Assembly: GCA_034433795.1 (NCBI GenBank)
Contig: DAOUAE010000029.1
Location: 1 to 64,000, forward strand
Length of the DNA: 64,000 nt
Reading direction: 5' to 3'
DNA from: DAOUAE01 sp034433795
GTDB lineage: Bacteria > Chloroflexota > UBA6077 > FW602-bin22 > DAOUAE01
Shown in pieces: positions 48,416 through 56,285 of this stretch; the first letter of the stretch is position 1, and every line of letters starts with the position of its first letter. Below the pieces are notes generated by a model. That model saw only the letters and a program-made list of their open reading frames with translations, did no database searches and was not told where the DNA came from. Made by a program: the position numbers and the translations under genes.

Positions 48416-49669
48416 TCACTCCACTCCCGAGGGCTCGGCCACCGTGGCCGGCGCCGGCGCCCGACGTTCGAAGGCCCGGAAGACGGCGAAGTGGACGATG
48501 GCGCCGCCGGCCAGCAGCCCGGCGCTCAGCAGAAAGACGATCCGGTAGCCGAGGTGGACGATGAGCTGGCCAGCCACCAGGCTGGCCAGGGCCCAGCCCA
48601 GGTTCCAGCTGGTGCTGCGCAGGCTGGCGGCGGTCAGCCGGCGGCGCGGCGGCAGGATCTCCAGAACGAAGCTGTTATCGAGCGGCCAGGTCAGGCTGAT
48701 GAGCCCGGCGCGCAGGACGTAGACGGCGGCGGCCACCATCAGGTTCGGCCAGAGAGCCAGCCCGACCATCAGCGGGACGGTGGCCAGCCGGGCCCAGAGG
48801 ATCGCCGACACCGTTCCCAGCCGGCCCGCCACCGCCGGCGCGGCCAGCGAGCAGACGACCATGGCCAGCGACCCGGCGGCGAAGGTGTAGCCGATGAGCC
48901 CCGAGTCGGCGCCGACCTCGCGGGCCAGGAAGACGTTGAAGAACGGCAGCACCAGTCCGGTGGCCAGCGCGAGGAGCGTGGTCGAGGCCACCAATGCGGC
49001 CAGCACCCGCTGGGCCGCGCGCTCCTGACGGCGCGATTCATCGGGCGATACCGGCTGACCGGACGGCAGGTGTCCCGCCCGGTCGGTGGCCAGGAGCAGC
49101 GGCACCGCCCCCAGCAGCACCCAGGCCGCGCCGACCAGCAGCGTCAGGCGGAGGGCCAGCAGCGGCCCGTAGCTGGCCAGCCAGGTGGGAAGTTGTCCGG
49201 CCAGCAGGCTGCCCAGGACGCTGGCCAGGGAGAGCGTGGTGAAGGTCGCCGTGAAGGCCATCGGCCGCTCGGCCTCGTCGGTCTGGTCCATCAGGAACGG
49301 GGCGCTGGGGACGAAGTAGGCGGCGGTCGCCGCCCCGCTCAGGACCGCCAGGGCCAGGAGGAGCGGGCCGTGGGTGGTCAACGCCAGGGCTGCCGACACC
49401 AGTCCCAGAGTCACGGTGGCCAGGAGGAGAACCCGCCGGCTGCCCAGGCGCTGGCTCAGCCAGCCAGCCGGGAGAGCGGCCAGGGCGATGGCCAGGGTCG
49501 TGCTGAAGGAGAAGAGGCCGATGTAGTCCTCGTAGAAGCCGATCTGGACCAGGTAGAGGTTGTAGGCCAGGGCGCTGATGCCGATGGCGGTGAAGACGCA
49601 GAATGTGCTGGCCAGGAGCAGCCAGACGTTGCGGTGGAAACGGCGGACGGCCTCGCGGTACATGCGCAT
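48416..49669 (-). CDS. Major facilitator superfamily transporter
   Basis: A 417-residue permease with 12 predicted membrane helices. The first cytoplasmic loop reads AGWLSQRLGSRRVLLLATVT, the MFS motif A. As first gene of the amino-sugar operon it probably imports the substrate of the kinase. A TATAAT lies six bases before the ATG at 49669, so transcript and translation start nearly coincide (leaderless). Confidence 0.88.
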   Translation of the reverse strand: MRMYREAVRRFHRNVWLLLASTFCVFTAIGISALAYNLYLVQIGFYEDYIGLFSFSTTLAIALAALPAGWLSQRLGSRRVLLLATVTLGLVSAALALTTHGPLLLALAVLSGAATAAYFVPSAPFLMDQTDEAERPMAFTATFTTLSLASVLGSLLAGQLPTWLASYGPLLALRLTLLVGAAWVLLGAVPLLLATDRAGHLPSGQPVSPDESRRQERAAQRVLAALVASTTLLALATGLVLPFFNVFLAREVGADSGLIGYTFAAGSLAMVVCSLAAPAVAGRLGTVSAILWARLATVPLMVGLALWPNLMVAAAVYVLRAGLISLTWPLDNSFVLEILPPRRRLTAASLRSTSWNLGWALASLVAGQLIVHLGYRIVFLLSAGLLAGGAIVHFAVFRAFERRAPAPATVAEPSGVE

Positions 49670-49675
49670 GGCCCC

Positions 49676-49681
49676 ATTATA
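49676..49681 (-). promoter_or_regulatory. -10 element of the MFS-kinase-nanE operon
   Basis: Perfect TATAAT; the start predicted seven bases downstream is the first base of the ATG at 49669. The -35 is weak. Confidence 0.6.
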
Positions 49682-49711
49682 GCGCAGGCCGGGGCCCGCT
49701 GTTCTTTCTGG

Positions 49712-49717
49712 TATAAT
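49712..49717 (+). promoter_or_regulatory. Extended -10 promoter of archease-rtcB
   Basis: TGG-TATAAT is an extended -10 with no strong -35; the start is near 49724, giving a leader of about 73 bases. Confidence 0.55.
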
Positions 49718-49796
49718 CTTGACAAGAGGCCTGGCGTCCAGCCCTGTCTCACTGGCCCGCCCTATCCGGATCTTATCCCCTCTGGGAGGACGGCCG

Positions 49797-50222
49797 ATGG
49801 AAACTGCTGCCCAGCCCTACGAGTTTTTCGACCACACCGCCGATATCGGCATTATCGCCCGTGGGCAGACGCTGGCCGAGGCCTTCGCCAACGCCGGCGT
49901 GGCTCTCTTTGCCCTGATGACCGACCTCTCCAAAGTCGAAGAGAAGGTCGCTGTCTCTATCGAGGTCACCGCCGACGATCTGGAGGGCCTGCTGGTCGCC
50001 TGGCTGAACGAACTGCTCTGGTACGCCGACGCCGAGGGGCTGCTCTTCAAGCGCTTCGAGATCCACGAGATCATGCCCACCCGTTTACGGGCCACCGCTT
50101 ATGGGGAGCCCAAAGACCCCAGCCGCCACACCTTCCACCTCTACGTCAAAGCGGCCACCTACCACCAGGCGTCGGTCTCGGTCGACGGCGGCGCCCAGGT
50201 GCGGGTGATCGTGGACGTCTAG
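49797..50222 (+). CDS. Archease (RtcB activator)
   Basis: A 141-residue archease. The conserved start YEFFDHTADIGIIARG carries the metal-binding Asp/His, and VAWLNELLWYADAEGLLF is typical. Archease speeds guanylylation and turnover of the RNA ligase RtcB. ATG at 49797 follows GGGAGGAC. RtcB is encoded 24 bases downstream, a conserved pairing. Confidence 0.9.
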   Translation: METAAQPYEFFDHTADIGIIARGQTLAEAFANAGVALFALMTDLSKVEEKVAVSIEVTADDLEGLLVAWLNELLWYADAEGLLFKRFEIHEIMPTRLRATAYGEPKDPSRHTFHLYVKAATYHQASVSVDGGAQVRVIVDV

Positions 50223-50246
50223 CGGTGCTGGCGAAAGGAGGAGACC

Positions 50247-51707
50247 ATGACCGAGCGCTGGCAGGGACCGCTGCGCAAGATCGACGATTATCACTGGGAG
50301 ATTCCGCCGGATTACAAACCGGGCATGCGAGTTCCCGGGCTGGTCATCGCCGATGAGCACCTCATCGAGCAGATCCGCGCCGATCAGGCTCTGGAACAGG
50401 TGGCCAATGTGGCCACTCTGCCGGGGATCGTGAAGTACTCGCTGGCCATGCCCGACATCCACTGGGGCTACGGCTTCCCGGTGGGCGGGGTGGCGGCCAT
50501 GCGTCTTGACGATGGTGTCATCTCGCCCGGGGGCATCGGCTACGACATCAACTGCGGGGTGCGGCTCATCCGCACCAATCTCACGCGGGCTGAGGTCCAG
50601 CCGCGCCTCAAGCGCCTGGCCGATGAGCTCTTCCGCCTGGTGCCGGCCGGCGTGGGCTCGGAGGGACCGGTCAAACTCAGCCCCCGCGAGCTGGACCAGG
50701 TGCTTCTCAAAGGCGCCCAGTGGGCGGTCGAGGCCGGCTACGGCTTCCCGGAGGACGTCGAGGTCATCGAAGAGCGCGGCCGGCTCCGGGGCGCTGATCC
50801 GAGCAAGGTCTCGGAGAAGGTGAAGAAGCGTGGCGCTCCCCAGATCGGCAGTCTGGGCTCGGGCAACCATTTCCTGGAGGTCCAGGCCGTCGAGCACATC
50901 TTCGACCCGCACGCCGCCAGTGTGATGGGGATCGACCAGGTGGACCAGGTGGTCGTCTTCATTCACACCGGCTCGCGCGGCTTCGGCCACCAGGTCTGCG
51001 AGGACTATCTGGTGGTTATGGAGCGGGCTCTCAAGAAGTACCAGATCCGGCTGCCGGACCGGCAGCTGGCCTGCGCGCCGATCAGCTCGCCGGAAGGGCA
51101 GGACTATCTGGCGGCGATGGCCTGCGCGGCCAACTTCGCCTGGACCAACCGGCAGATGATCACCCACTGGGCGCGGGAGGCCTTCGCGCGGGTCTTTGAC
51201 GCCTCGCCCCGGACGCTGGGAATGTTCCTGGTCTATGATGTGGCCCACAACATCGCCAAGATCGAGGAGTATGAGGTCGACGGTCAGCGGCTGAAACTGT
51301 GTGTGCACCGCAAGGGCGCGACCCGCGCTTTTCCGCCGGGGCATCCGGATATCCCGGAGAAGTACCGCTCCATTGGCCAGCCGGTGTTGATTCCGGGCGA
51401 TATGGGCCGCTACTCCTACGTCTGTGTCGGCACCGAGGTGGCGATGCGGGAGACCTTTGGCACAACCTGCCATGGCGCCGGGCGGGTTCGCAGCCGGGCG
51501 GCGGCCAAGAAGCTCCTGCGCGGGGTGGATCTGGTGGCCGAACTGGCCCGACGCGGGATCATCGTCCGGGTCCAGAGCCCGGGGCTGCTGGCCGAGGAGG
51601 CCTCTGAGGCCTATAAAGACGTGGCTGAGGTGGTCCATATCGTGGCCGACGCCGGCATCTCCCGGCCGGTGGCCCGACTGCGGCCGCTGGCGGTGGTGAA
51701 GGGCTAG
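50247..51707 (+). CDS. rtcB: RNA-splicing ligase RtcB
   Basis: A 486-residue Mn/GTP-dependent ligase joining 2',3'-cyclic phosphate (3'-P) and 5'-OH RNA ends. Metal and GMP motifs are visible: GYDINCGVRLIRTNL (Cys ligand), GSLGSGNHFLEVQ, HTGSRGFGHQ and HGAGRVRSRAAAKK (guanylylated His). It may repair RNA or heal tRNA after stress. Cotranscribed with archease. Confidence 0.96.
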   Translation: MTERWQGPLRKIDDYHWEIPPDYKPGMRVPGLVIADEHLIEQIRADQALEQVANVATLPGIVKYSLAMPDIHWGYGFPVGGVAAMRLDDGVISPGGIGYDINCGVRLIRTNLTRAEVQPRLKRLADELFRLVPAGVGSEGPVKLSPRELDQVLLKGAQWAVEAGYGFPEDVEVIEERGRLRGADPSKVSEKVKKRGAPQIGSLGSGNHFLEVQAVEHIFDPHAASVMGIDQVDQVVVFIHTGSRGFGHQVCEDYLVVMERALKKYQIRLPDRQLACAPISSPEGQDYLAAMACAANFAWTNRQMITHWAREAFARVFDASPRTLGMFLVYDVAHNIAKIEEYEVDGQRLKLCVHRKGATRAFPPGHPDIPEKYRSIGQPVLIPGDMGRYSYVCVGTEVAMRETFGTTCHGAGRVRSRAAAKKLLRGVDLVAELARRGIIVRVQSPGLLAEEASEAYKDVAEVVHIVADAGISRPVARLRPLAVVKG

Positions 51708-51714
51708 CCTGTCG

Positions 51715-51748
51715 CTGGCGCCCTCCCCGGTGGGAGAGGGCGCCAGCG
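51715..51748 (+). terminator. Perfect 12-bp hairpin between rtcB and the receiver gene
   Basis: GCTGGCGCCCTC (51715-51726) and its exact complement (51737-51748) enclose a ten-base loop, eight bases after the rtcB stop and 13 before the next ATG. No T-run follows; partial termination or mRNA stabilisation is likely. Confidence 0.55.
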
Positions 51749-51761
51749 CGGGAGACGCACG

Positions 51762-52154
51762 ATGGGACGTCGGCCCACGGTTCTGGTCGTCGACGATTCG
51801 CCCGCCTACCTGCGGCTGGTGCAGTACATCCTGGAGGAGGCGGGCTATCGGGTGGTCACCGCCCGGGATGGGGACGAGGCCCTCAGCCGGGCGGTCCACG
51901 ACCAGCCCGATCTCATCGCCTGCGATATCCTGCTGCCCCGGCGGGACGGCCTGGCGGTGCTCCAGGCCCTGAAGCAGAGGCCCGAGACCCGCGATATCCC
52001 GGTCTATATCTTCTCCTCGCTGGGCGATGAGGAGTACATCGCCCAGGCCTACGCCGCCGGCGCCGTCGGCTACCTGGTCAAACCGTTCACCGCCCGACAA
52101 CTGCTGGCGGTGGTCGAACGCTTCGCCGGCCGTCGACCCGACCAGCCCATCTAG
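51762..52154 (+). CDS. Single-domain response regulator (CheY-like receiver)
   Basis: A 130-residue receiver: TVLVVDDSPAYLRLVQYILE (acidic pocket), ACDILLPRRDGLAVLQAL (phospho-acceptor Asp), FSSLGDEEY (Ser/Thr switch) and VGYLVKPFTARQL (Lys). No output domain is present, so it must work through partners, and its kinase is not in the window. It is next to rtcB, but a hairpin lies between. Confidence 0.9.
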   Translation: MGRRPTVLVVDDSPAYLRLVQYILEEAGYRVVTARDGDEALSRAVHDQPDLIACDILLPRRDGLAVLQALKQRPETRDIPVYIFSSLGDEEYIAQAYAAGAVGYLVKPFTARQLLAVVERFAGRRPDQPI

Positions 52155-52204
52155 GGCCCAGGTGGAAACGGGGGCCTGGTCTCTGGTCCGGCTGCCCGAA
52201 TGGC

Positions 52205-52234
52205 TTGACAAAGCTCTGGTCCGGACCGTACATT
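52205..52234 (+). promoter_or_regulatory. Promoter of the ACT protein-thiGES unit
   Basis: Consensus TTGACA (52205-52210) and TACATT (52229-52234) with an 18-base spacer; start near 52241. Confidence 0.7.
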
Positions 52235-52258
52235 TTCAGGGGGTGGCGCCAGAGACCG

Positions 52259-52927
52259 ATGAAGGAGAGGCTCACGCCAGAGTTGGGGATCCTCGTCCAC
52301 ACCGTCGACCGGCCGGGTGTGCTGCATCGTCTGACCGGGGTTATCTCCGAGCACGGCGCCAACATCAGTTACGTGGATATCCCCGAGCGCCACGCCGGGT
52401 CGGCGACCGTCTACTTCGAACTCCAGGAGGTGGCCGATCCGGCCGCCCTTATCCGCGACCTGAGCGCGCTGGACATCGTCAGCGCGGTTGAGGAGCAGCC
52501 CTCGTTCGCCCGCGTCTACGGCAAGCGGGTCATCGTCATCGGCGGCGGCGCCCAGGTCGGGCAGGTGGCGATGGGGGCCATCAGCGAGGCCGACCGGCAC
52601 AACATCCGGGGGGAGCGGATCTCGGTCGACACCATCCCGCTGGTTGGCGAGCAGGAGATCGCGGCGGCGGTTCGGGCCGTCGCCCGGCTGCCCCGGGCCC
52701 GGGCCCTGGTCCTGGCCGGCGCCCTGATGGGCGGCGAGATCACCAAGGCGGTCCGTGAGGTCCGGGAGAAGGGGATCATTGTGATCTCGCTGAACATGGC
52801 CGGCAGCGTCCCGGAGGCGGCCGATCTGGTGGTCACCGACCCGGTGATGGCCGGCGTGATGGCGGTGATGGCCATCGCCAGCACCGCCAAATTCGATATC
52901 AACCGGCAGCGCGGGCGCCGTTACTAG
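52259..52927 (+). CDS. ACT domain protein (DUF5612-like)
   Basis: A 222-residue protein: an N-terminal ACT domain (ELGILVHTVDRPGVLHRLTG ... ISYVDIPERHAGSATVYFEL) and a C-terminal Rossmann-like domain (VIVIGGGAQVGQVAMGAISE). ACT domains sense small molecules, often amino acids. The combination matches DUF5612 proteins, known mostly from archaea and some bacteria. ATG at 52259 is preferred as the promoter covers the earlier frame. It precedes thiG by 46 bases, so a thiamine link is plausible. Confidence 0.75.
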   Translation: MKERLTPELGILVHTVDRPGVLHRLTGVISEHGANISYVDIPERHAGSATVYFELQEVADPAALIRDLSALDIVSAVEEQPSFARVYGKRVIVIGGGAQVGQVAMGAISEADRHNIRGERISVDTIPLVGEQEIAAAVRAVARLPRARALVLAGALMGGEITKAVREVREKGIIVISLNMAGSVPEAADLVVTDPVMAGVMAVMAIASTAKFDINRQRGRRY

Positions 52928-52973
52928 GTCTCCACCGAGCCGGGCGCCGGCCCAGAAGAGAGGAGGCAGAGCC

Positions 52974-53762
52974 ATGCCACAGACAGTCCTGGACGACCCA
53001 CTGGTCATCGCCGGCAAGCGGTTCCGCTCCCGGCTGCTGCTGGGCACCGGCAAGTACCGCAACGCCGACGAGATGCGGGCGGCGCTGGAGGCGTCCGGCT
53101 GCGAGATCGTCACCGTGGCCATCCGGCGCCTGGATCTCGATAATCCCCAGAAGCGCACGCTCCTCGACGAGATCGACTGGAGTCGCTACACGATCCTGCC
53201 CAACACCGCCGGCTGCTACACGGTCGAGGAGGCGATCCGGGTGGCCCGTCTGGGCCGGGAACTGACCGGCTCGAACTGGGTGAAACTGGAGGTCATCGCC
53301 GACCCCAAGTACCTGCTGCCCGACCCCATCGGCACCTATGAGGCGGCCAAGCGTCTGATCGATGAGGGGTTTGTCGTCCTGCCCTACATCAACTACGACC
53401 CGGCGCTGGCCCGCCGTCTTCAGGAGCTGGGCACGGCTACGGTGATGCCGCTGGCCTCGCCCATCGGCTCGGGTCAGGGGATCCCGTTCTTCGAGCAGAT
53501 CAAGATCATCATCGAGCAGGCGACCGTGCCGGTCATCATCGACGCCGGGCTGGGTGCGCCGTCGGACGCCGCCCTGGCGATGGAACTGGGGGCTGACGCC
53601 GTTCTGGTCAACACCGCCATCGCCCAGGCCAAGAACCCGGCCCTGATGGCCGAGGGCTTCCGGCTGGCGGTCGAGGCCGGCCGGCGTGGCTTCCTGGCCG
53701 GGCGCATCCCCAAGCGCCCGTACGCCTCGGCCAGCAGTCCGCTGGAGGGCGTGGTCCGCTGA
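52974..53762 (+). CDS. thiG: Thiazole synthase
   Basis: A 262-residue TIM barrel building the thiamine thiazole phosphate from DXP, dehydroglycine and ThiS thiocarboxylate. Signatures are LLLGTGKYRNADEMRAALEA, ILPNTAGCYTVEEAIRVARL, WVKLEVIADPKYLLPD (Schiff-base Lys region) and DAGLGAPSDAALAMELGADA. No TPP riboswitch is seen in front. Order here is thiG-thiE-thiS. Confidence 0.95.
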   Translation: MPQTVLDDPLVIAGKRFRSRLLLGTGKYRNADEMRAALEASGCEIVTVAIRRLDLDNPQKRTLLDEIDWSRYTILPNTAGCYTVEEAIRVARLGRELTGSNWVKLEVIADPKYLLPDPIGTYEAAKRLIDEGFVVLPYINYDPALARRLQELGTATVMPLASPIGSGQGIPFFEQIKIIIEQATVPVIIDAGLGAPSDAALAMELGADAVLVNTAIAQAKNPALMAEGFRLAVEAGRRGFLAGRIPKRPYASASSPLEGVVR

Positions 53763-54434
53763 ATGGCCGAGCGCCTGTTGCCCGGTGTTCTGCACCTGGT
53801 GACCGACTTCGCTCTCTGCCCGCTCGACCGACTGCGGACGCTGCTCCCCGACCTGCTCACGGCCGGGGTGGACACGGTGCACCTGCGGGCGCCGGACTGG
53901 GGCGCCGGTCAGGTCTATGAGGCCGCCCGGATGCTCCGTCCGCTCCTGGCCGGGCGGGCCTGTTTTCTCATCAACGACCGGGTGGACGTGGCCCTAGCCA
54001 TCGAGGCCGACGGGGTGCAGCTGGGCGAGCGGTCGCTGCCGGTGCGGGTGGTCCGGCAGCGCTGGGGCGACCGGCTGGTCATCGGGGCCTCGGTCCACAG
54101 TCTGGAGCGGGCGGTGGCTGTGGCCGCGGAGGGGGCGGACTTTCTCCTGGTCGGGACGATCTTTCCCTCGCGGTCGCACCCTGGCGAGGGGGGAGCCGGT
54201 GTGGACCTTATCCGTCGGATCGCGGCCCGCGTGGAGCGGCCGCTCGTCGGCATCGGTGGCATCACCCCGGAGAACGCCGGGGCGGTCATCGCCGCCGGCG
54301 CCACCGGGGTGGCGGTTATCTCGGCCATCCTGGCGGCTCCCGAGCCGACGGCCGCCGCCCGGGCCTTGCGGACAGCGGTCGAGGCCGGGCGGGCCGGCGC
54401 GTCGCTGATCCGGAGGAGCGCAGACACCGGATGA
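53763..54434 (+). CDS. thiE: Thiamine-phosphate synthase
   Basis: A 223-residue TIM barrel joining HMP-PP and thiazole phosphate: HLVTDFALCPL, VDTVHLRAPDW, FLINDRVDVALAIEADGVQL, LVGTIFPSRSHPG and GIGGITPENAGAVIAAGATG. The ATG lies directly after the thiG stop, and its own stop overlaps thiS by four bases. Confidence 0.93.
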   Translation: MAERLLPGVLHLVTDFALCPLDRLRTLLPDLLTAGVDTVHLRAPDWGAGQVYEAARMLRPLLAGRACFLINDRVDVALAIEADGVQLGERSLPVRVVRQRWGDRLVIGASVHSLERAVAVAAEGADFLLVGTIFPSRSHPGEGGAGVDLIRRIAARVERPLVGIGGITPENAGAVIAAGATGVAVISAILAAPEPTAAARALRTAVEAGRAGASLIRRSADTG

Positions 54435-54640
54435 TCCGCGTTATCGTCAATGGCAAGCCGCGAGAACTGCCCGGACCGATGACGGTGGCCGAGTTTCTGG
54501 CTCAGCACAACATCAATCCGGCCACCGTGGCCGTCGAGCTGCGGGGCGATATCGTCCGGCGGGAGCACTACGCTACCACGGTGATTCAGGACGGCGACCG
54601 CCTGGAGATCGTGCGGATGATCGGGGGCGGGGCGGTCTGA
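54431..54640 (+). CDS. thiS: Sulfur carrier protein ThiS with a two-residue tail beyond the glycines
   Basis: A 69-residue beta-grasp protein: MIRVIVNGKPRELPGPMTVA, VAVELRGDIVRREHY and the C-terminus EIVRMIGGGAV. The functional C-terminal diglycine is usually terminal, as it is adenylated and thiocarboxylated to supply sulfur to ThiG. Here Ala-Val follows the glycines, suggesting either trimming before activation or tolerance of a tail. No ThiF is seen nearby. Confidence 0.92.
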   Translation: MIRVIVNGKPRELPGPMTVAEFLAQHNINPATVAVELRGDIVRREHYATTVIQDGDRLEIVRMIGGGAV

Positions 54641-54642
54641 CG

Positions 54643-55203
54643 ATGCTGGCCCTGGGGTTGATCCGGGCCCTGCTGATCCTCCCCGGCGTCGTCGTCCACG
54701 AACTGGCCCACTACTACTTCTGCCGCCTGGCTGGGGCTGCCGTTCACGAGGTGGTCTTCTTTCGCCTGGGCGATCCGGCTGGTTATGTCAGCCACGCCCC
54801 GCCCCGCCGGCTGAGTCTGCACTGCCTCATCGTCGCCGGCCCCCTGCTGGTGAACTCGACGCTGGCGCTCGGCCTTTTCGCCCTGGCCGCTCACCAGATC
54901 CAGGTTCTCCAGCCGCTCGACCAGCCGGTTGGTCTGCCCGGCTGGCTGAGCCTGGTGGTGCCGCTCTGGTGGGGCCTGGTCATCGCGCTGCACGCGCTGC
55001 CCAGCCGGGGCGACATCGAGGGCCTCTGGCAGGTGGTGGGCTGGCATCTGCAGCGGCGCCACCTCGGGGCCGTCCTGGCCCTGCCGGTCACCGGGGTGCT
55101 GGGGCTGCTCTGTCTGGGGCGCCAGGTCTGGCTGCACTGGGTCTACGCGGGAGCTCTGGGGGGCCTGGCCTGGTGGGCGGTGGTCGGGCGGGCCGGTGGC
55201 TAG
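54643..55203 (+). CDS. Membrane HExxH metalloprotease-like protein
   Basis: A 186-residue membrane protein with about four to five helices. The N-terminal helix carries HELAHYYFCRLAG (HExxH zinc motif), as in M50-type or DUF3267-like intramembrane proteases. The second metal-binding motif of site-2 proteases is not obvious; NST and SRGD occur in later loops. It starts two bases after thiS and must be coexpressed. A role in trimming or in regulated proteolysis is speculative. It overlaps the ruvA stop by four bases. Confidence 0.7.
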   Translation: MLALGLIRALLILPGVVVHELAHYYFCRLAGAAVHEVVFFRLGDPAGYVSHAPPRRLSLHCLIVAGPLLVNSTLALGLFALAAHQIQVLQPLDQPVGLPGWLSLVVPLWWGLVIALHALPSRGDIEGLWQVVGWHLQRRHLGAVLALPVTGVLGLLCLGRQVWLHWVYAGALGGLAWWAVVGRAGG

Positions 55204-55781
55204 CGGCGGGCGGTGGCGAAGAACTGCAGGGCCCGCCGGATCTTCTCCTCCAGGGGCAGGGCCGGGTCGAGAGCGAGTGCGCGCAGGGCGGTCTGGACCT
55301 CGGCCGGGCTGTAGCCCAGGCCCTGCAGGGCCGCTGCCACCTCGTCGAGGTCTGACCCTGGTCCCCCGGCCGGCGCGGGCGTGGGCAGTTTCCCCCGGAG
55401 TTCCAGGACCAGCCGCCCGGCCAGTTTGCGCCCGACCCCCGGCACGGTCGTCAGCTGCTCGACATCGCCGGCCGCGATGGCTGTCCGCAGCCGGTCGGGG
55501 GTGAGGACCGAGAGGAGATTGAGGGCCACCCGTGGGCCCACACCGGTGACGGTGAGCAGCTGCTCGAAGAGCTGTCGCTCGTCCTCGGTCAGGAAGCCGT
55601 AGAGGGCCAGGGTGTCCTCGCGCAGATAGAGGACGGTCCGCAGTTCGACCGGCGAGCCGACCGGTCCCAGGGCGCTCCGCGTGGTCAGCGGCACGAAGAC
55701 GCGCAGACCGACTCCCCCGACGTCCACCACGATGCTGTCGGCGGTTGTGGCCGCCAGGACCCCGCGCACCCGGTCGATCAC
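55200..55781 (-). CDS. ruvA: Holliday junction DNA helicase subunit RuvA
   Basis: A 193-residue RuvA: an OB-fold start MIDRVRGVLAATTADSIVVD, two helix-hairpin-helix units (LLTVTGVGPRVALNLLSVL, LTTVPGVGRKLAGRLVLEL) and the C-terminal RuvB-binding helix bundle (GYSPAEVQTAL). GTG at 55781 overlaps the ruvC stop. RuvB is not in this window. Confidence 0.95.
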   Translation of the reverse strand: MIDRVRGVLAATTADSIVVDVGGVGLRVFVPLTTRSALGPVGSPVELRTVLYLREDTLALYGFLTEDERQLFEQLLTVTGVGPRVALNLLSVLTPDRLRTAIAAGDVEQLTTVPGVGRKLAGRLVLELRGKLPTPAPAGGPGSDLDEVAAALQGLGYSPAEVQTALRALALDPALPLEEKIRRALQFFATARR

Positions 55782-56281
55782 AGGTCCACCCCGCGCGCCT
55801 GCCAGTTCTGGCGCTGCTGCTGGTGCTGAAGGTGACAGAGGGCGATGGCCACCGCGTCGGCGGCGTCATCGGGCTGAGGAGGCGCCGGCAGGCCGAGAAG
55901 CAGACGCACCATCTCCTGGACCTGCTCCTTCCGGGCCCGTCCGTAGCCCACGATGGCCAGTTTGACCTGGAGCGGGGTGTATTCGCAGACGGGGAGCCCG
56001 GCCTGGGCGGCCACCAGCAGGACCACCCCCCGGGCCTGGCCGACGGCGATGGCGGTCCGGACGTTCTGATTAAAAAAAAGCTGCTCGACCGCCACCTCAG
56101 TCGGCTGGTACTGGGCGATGAGGGCGTGCAGTCCCTCATAGAGTCGTCGCAGCCGTTCGCCGGCTGGCTCCTCGGCCTCCGTGGTCAGGACGCCACAGGC
56201 GAGGAGGCGGGGCTGCGGCCCGTCCTGAGCCACCAGGGCGTAGCCCAGGCGGGCGGTGCCGGGGTCCACCCCCAGGGCCAC
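55778..56281 (-). CDS. ruvC: Crossover junction endodeoxyribonuclease RuvC
   Basis: A 167-residue Holliday junction resolvase. Acidic catalytic residues are found in LGVDPGTARLGYA, EVAVEQLFFNQNVRTA and DDAADAVAIALCH. The GTG at 56281 is five bases after the yebC stop; the longer frame overlaps yebC and is rejected. Expressed with yebC and ruvA. Confidence 0.94.
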   Translation of the reverse strand: MALGVDPGTARLGYALVAQDGPQPRLLACGVLTTEAEEPAGERLRRLYEGLHALIAQYQPTEVAVEQLFFNQNVRTAIAVGQARGVVLLVAAQAGLPVCEYTPLQVKLAIVGYGRARKEQVQEMVRLLLGLPAPPQPDDAADAVAIALCHLQHQQQRQNWQARGVDL

Positions 56282-56285
56282 CGGC

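Noticed and set aside
47819..50356. 845-codon plus-strand frame spanning the kinase, MFS and archease genes
   Set aside because: Very long but low-complexity and antisense to three recognisable genes.
50085..52211. 708-codon minus-strand frame opposite rtcB
   Set aside because: Shadow of RtcB and the receiver gene.
52928..52973. TPP riboswitch before thiG
   Set aside because: The gap is 46 bases and lacks the THI-box consensus.
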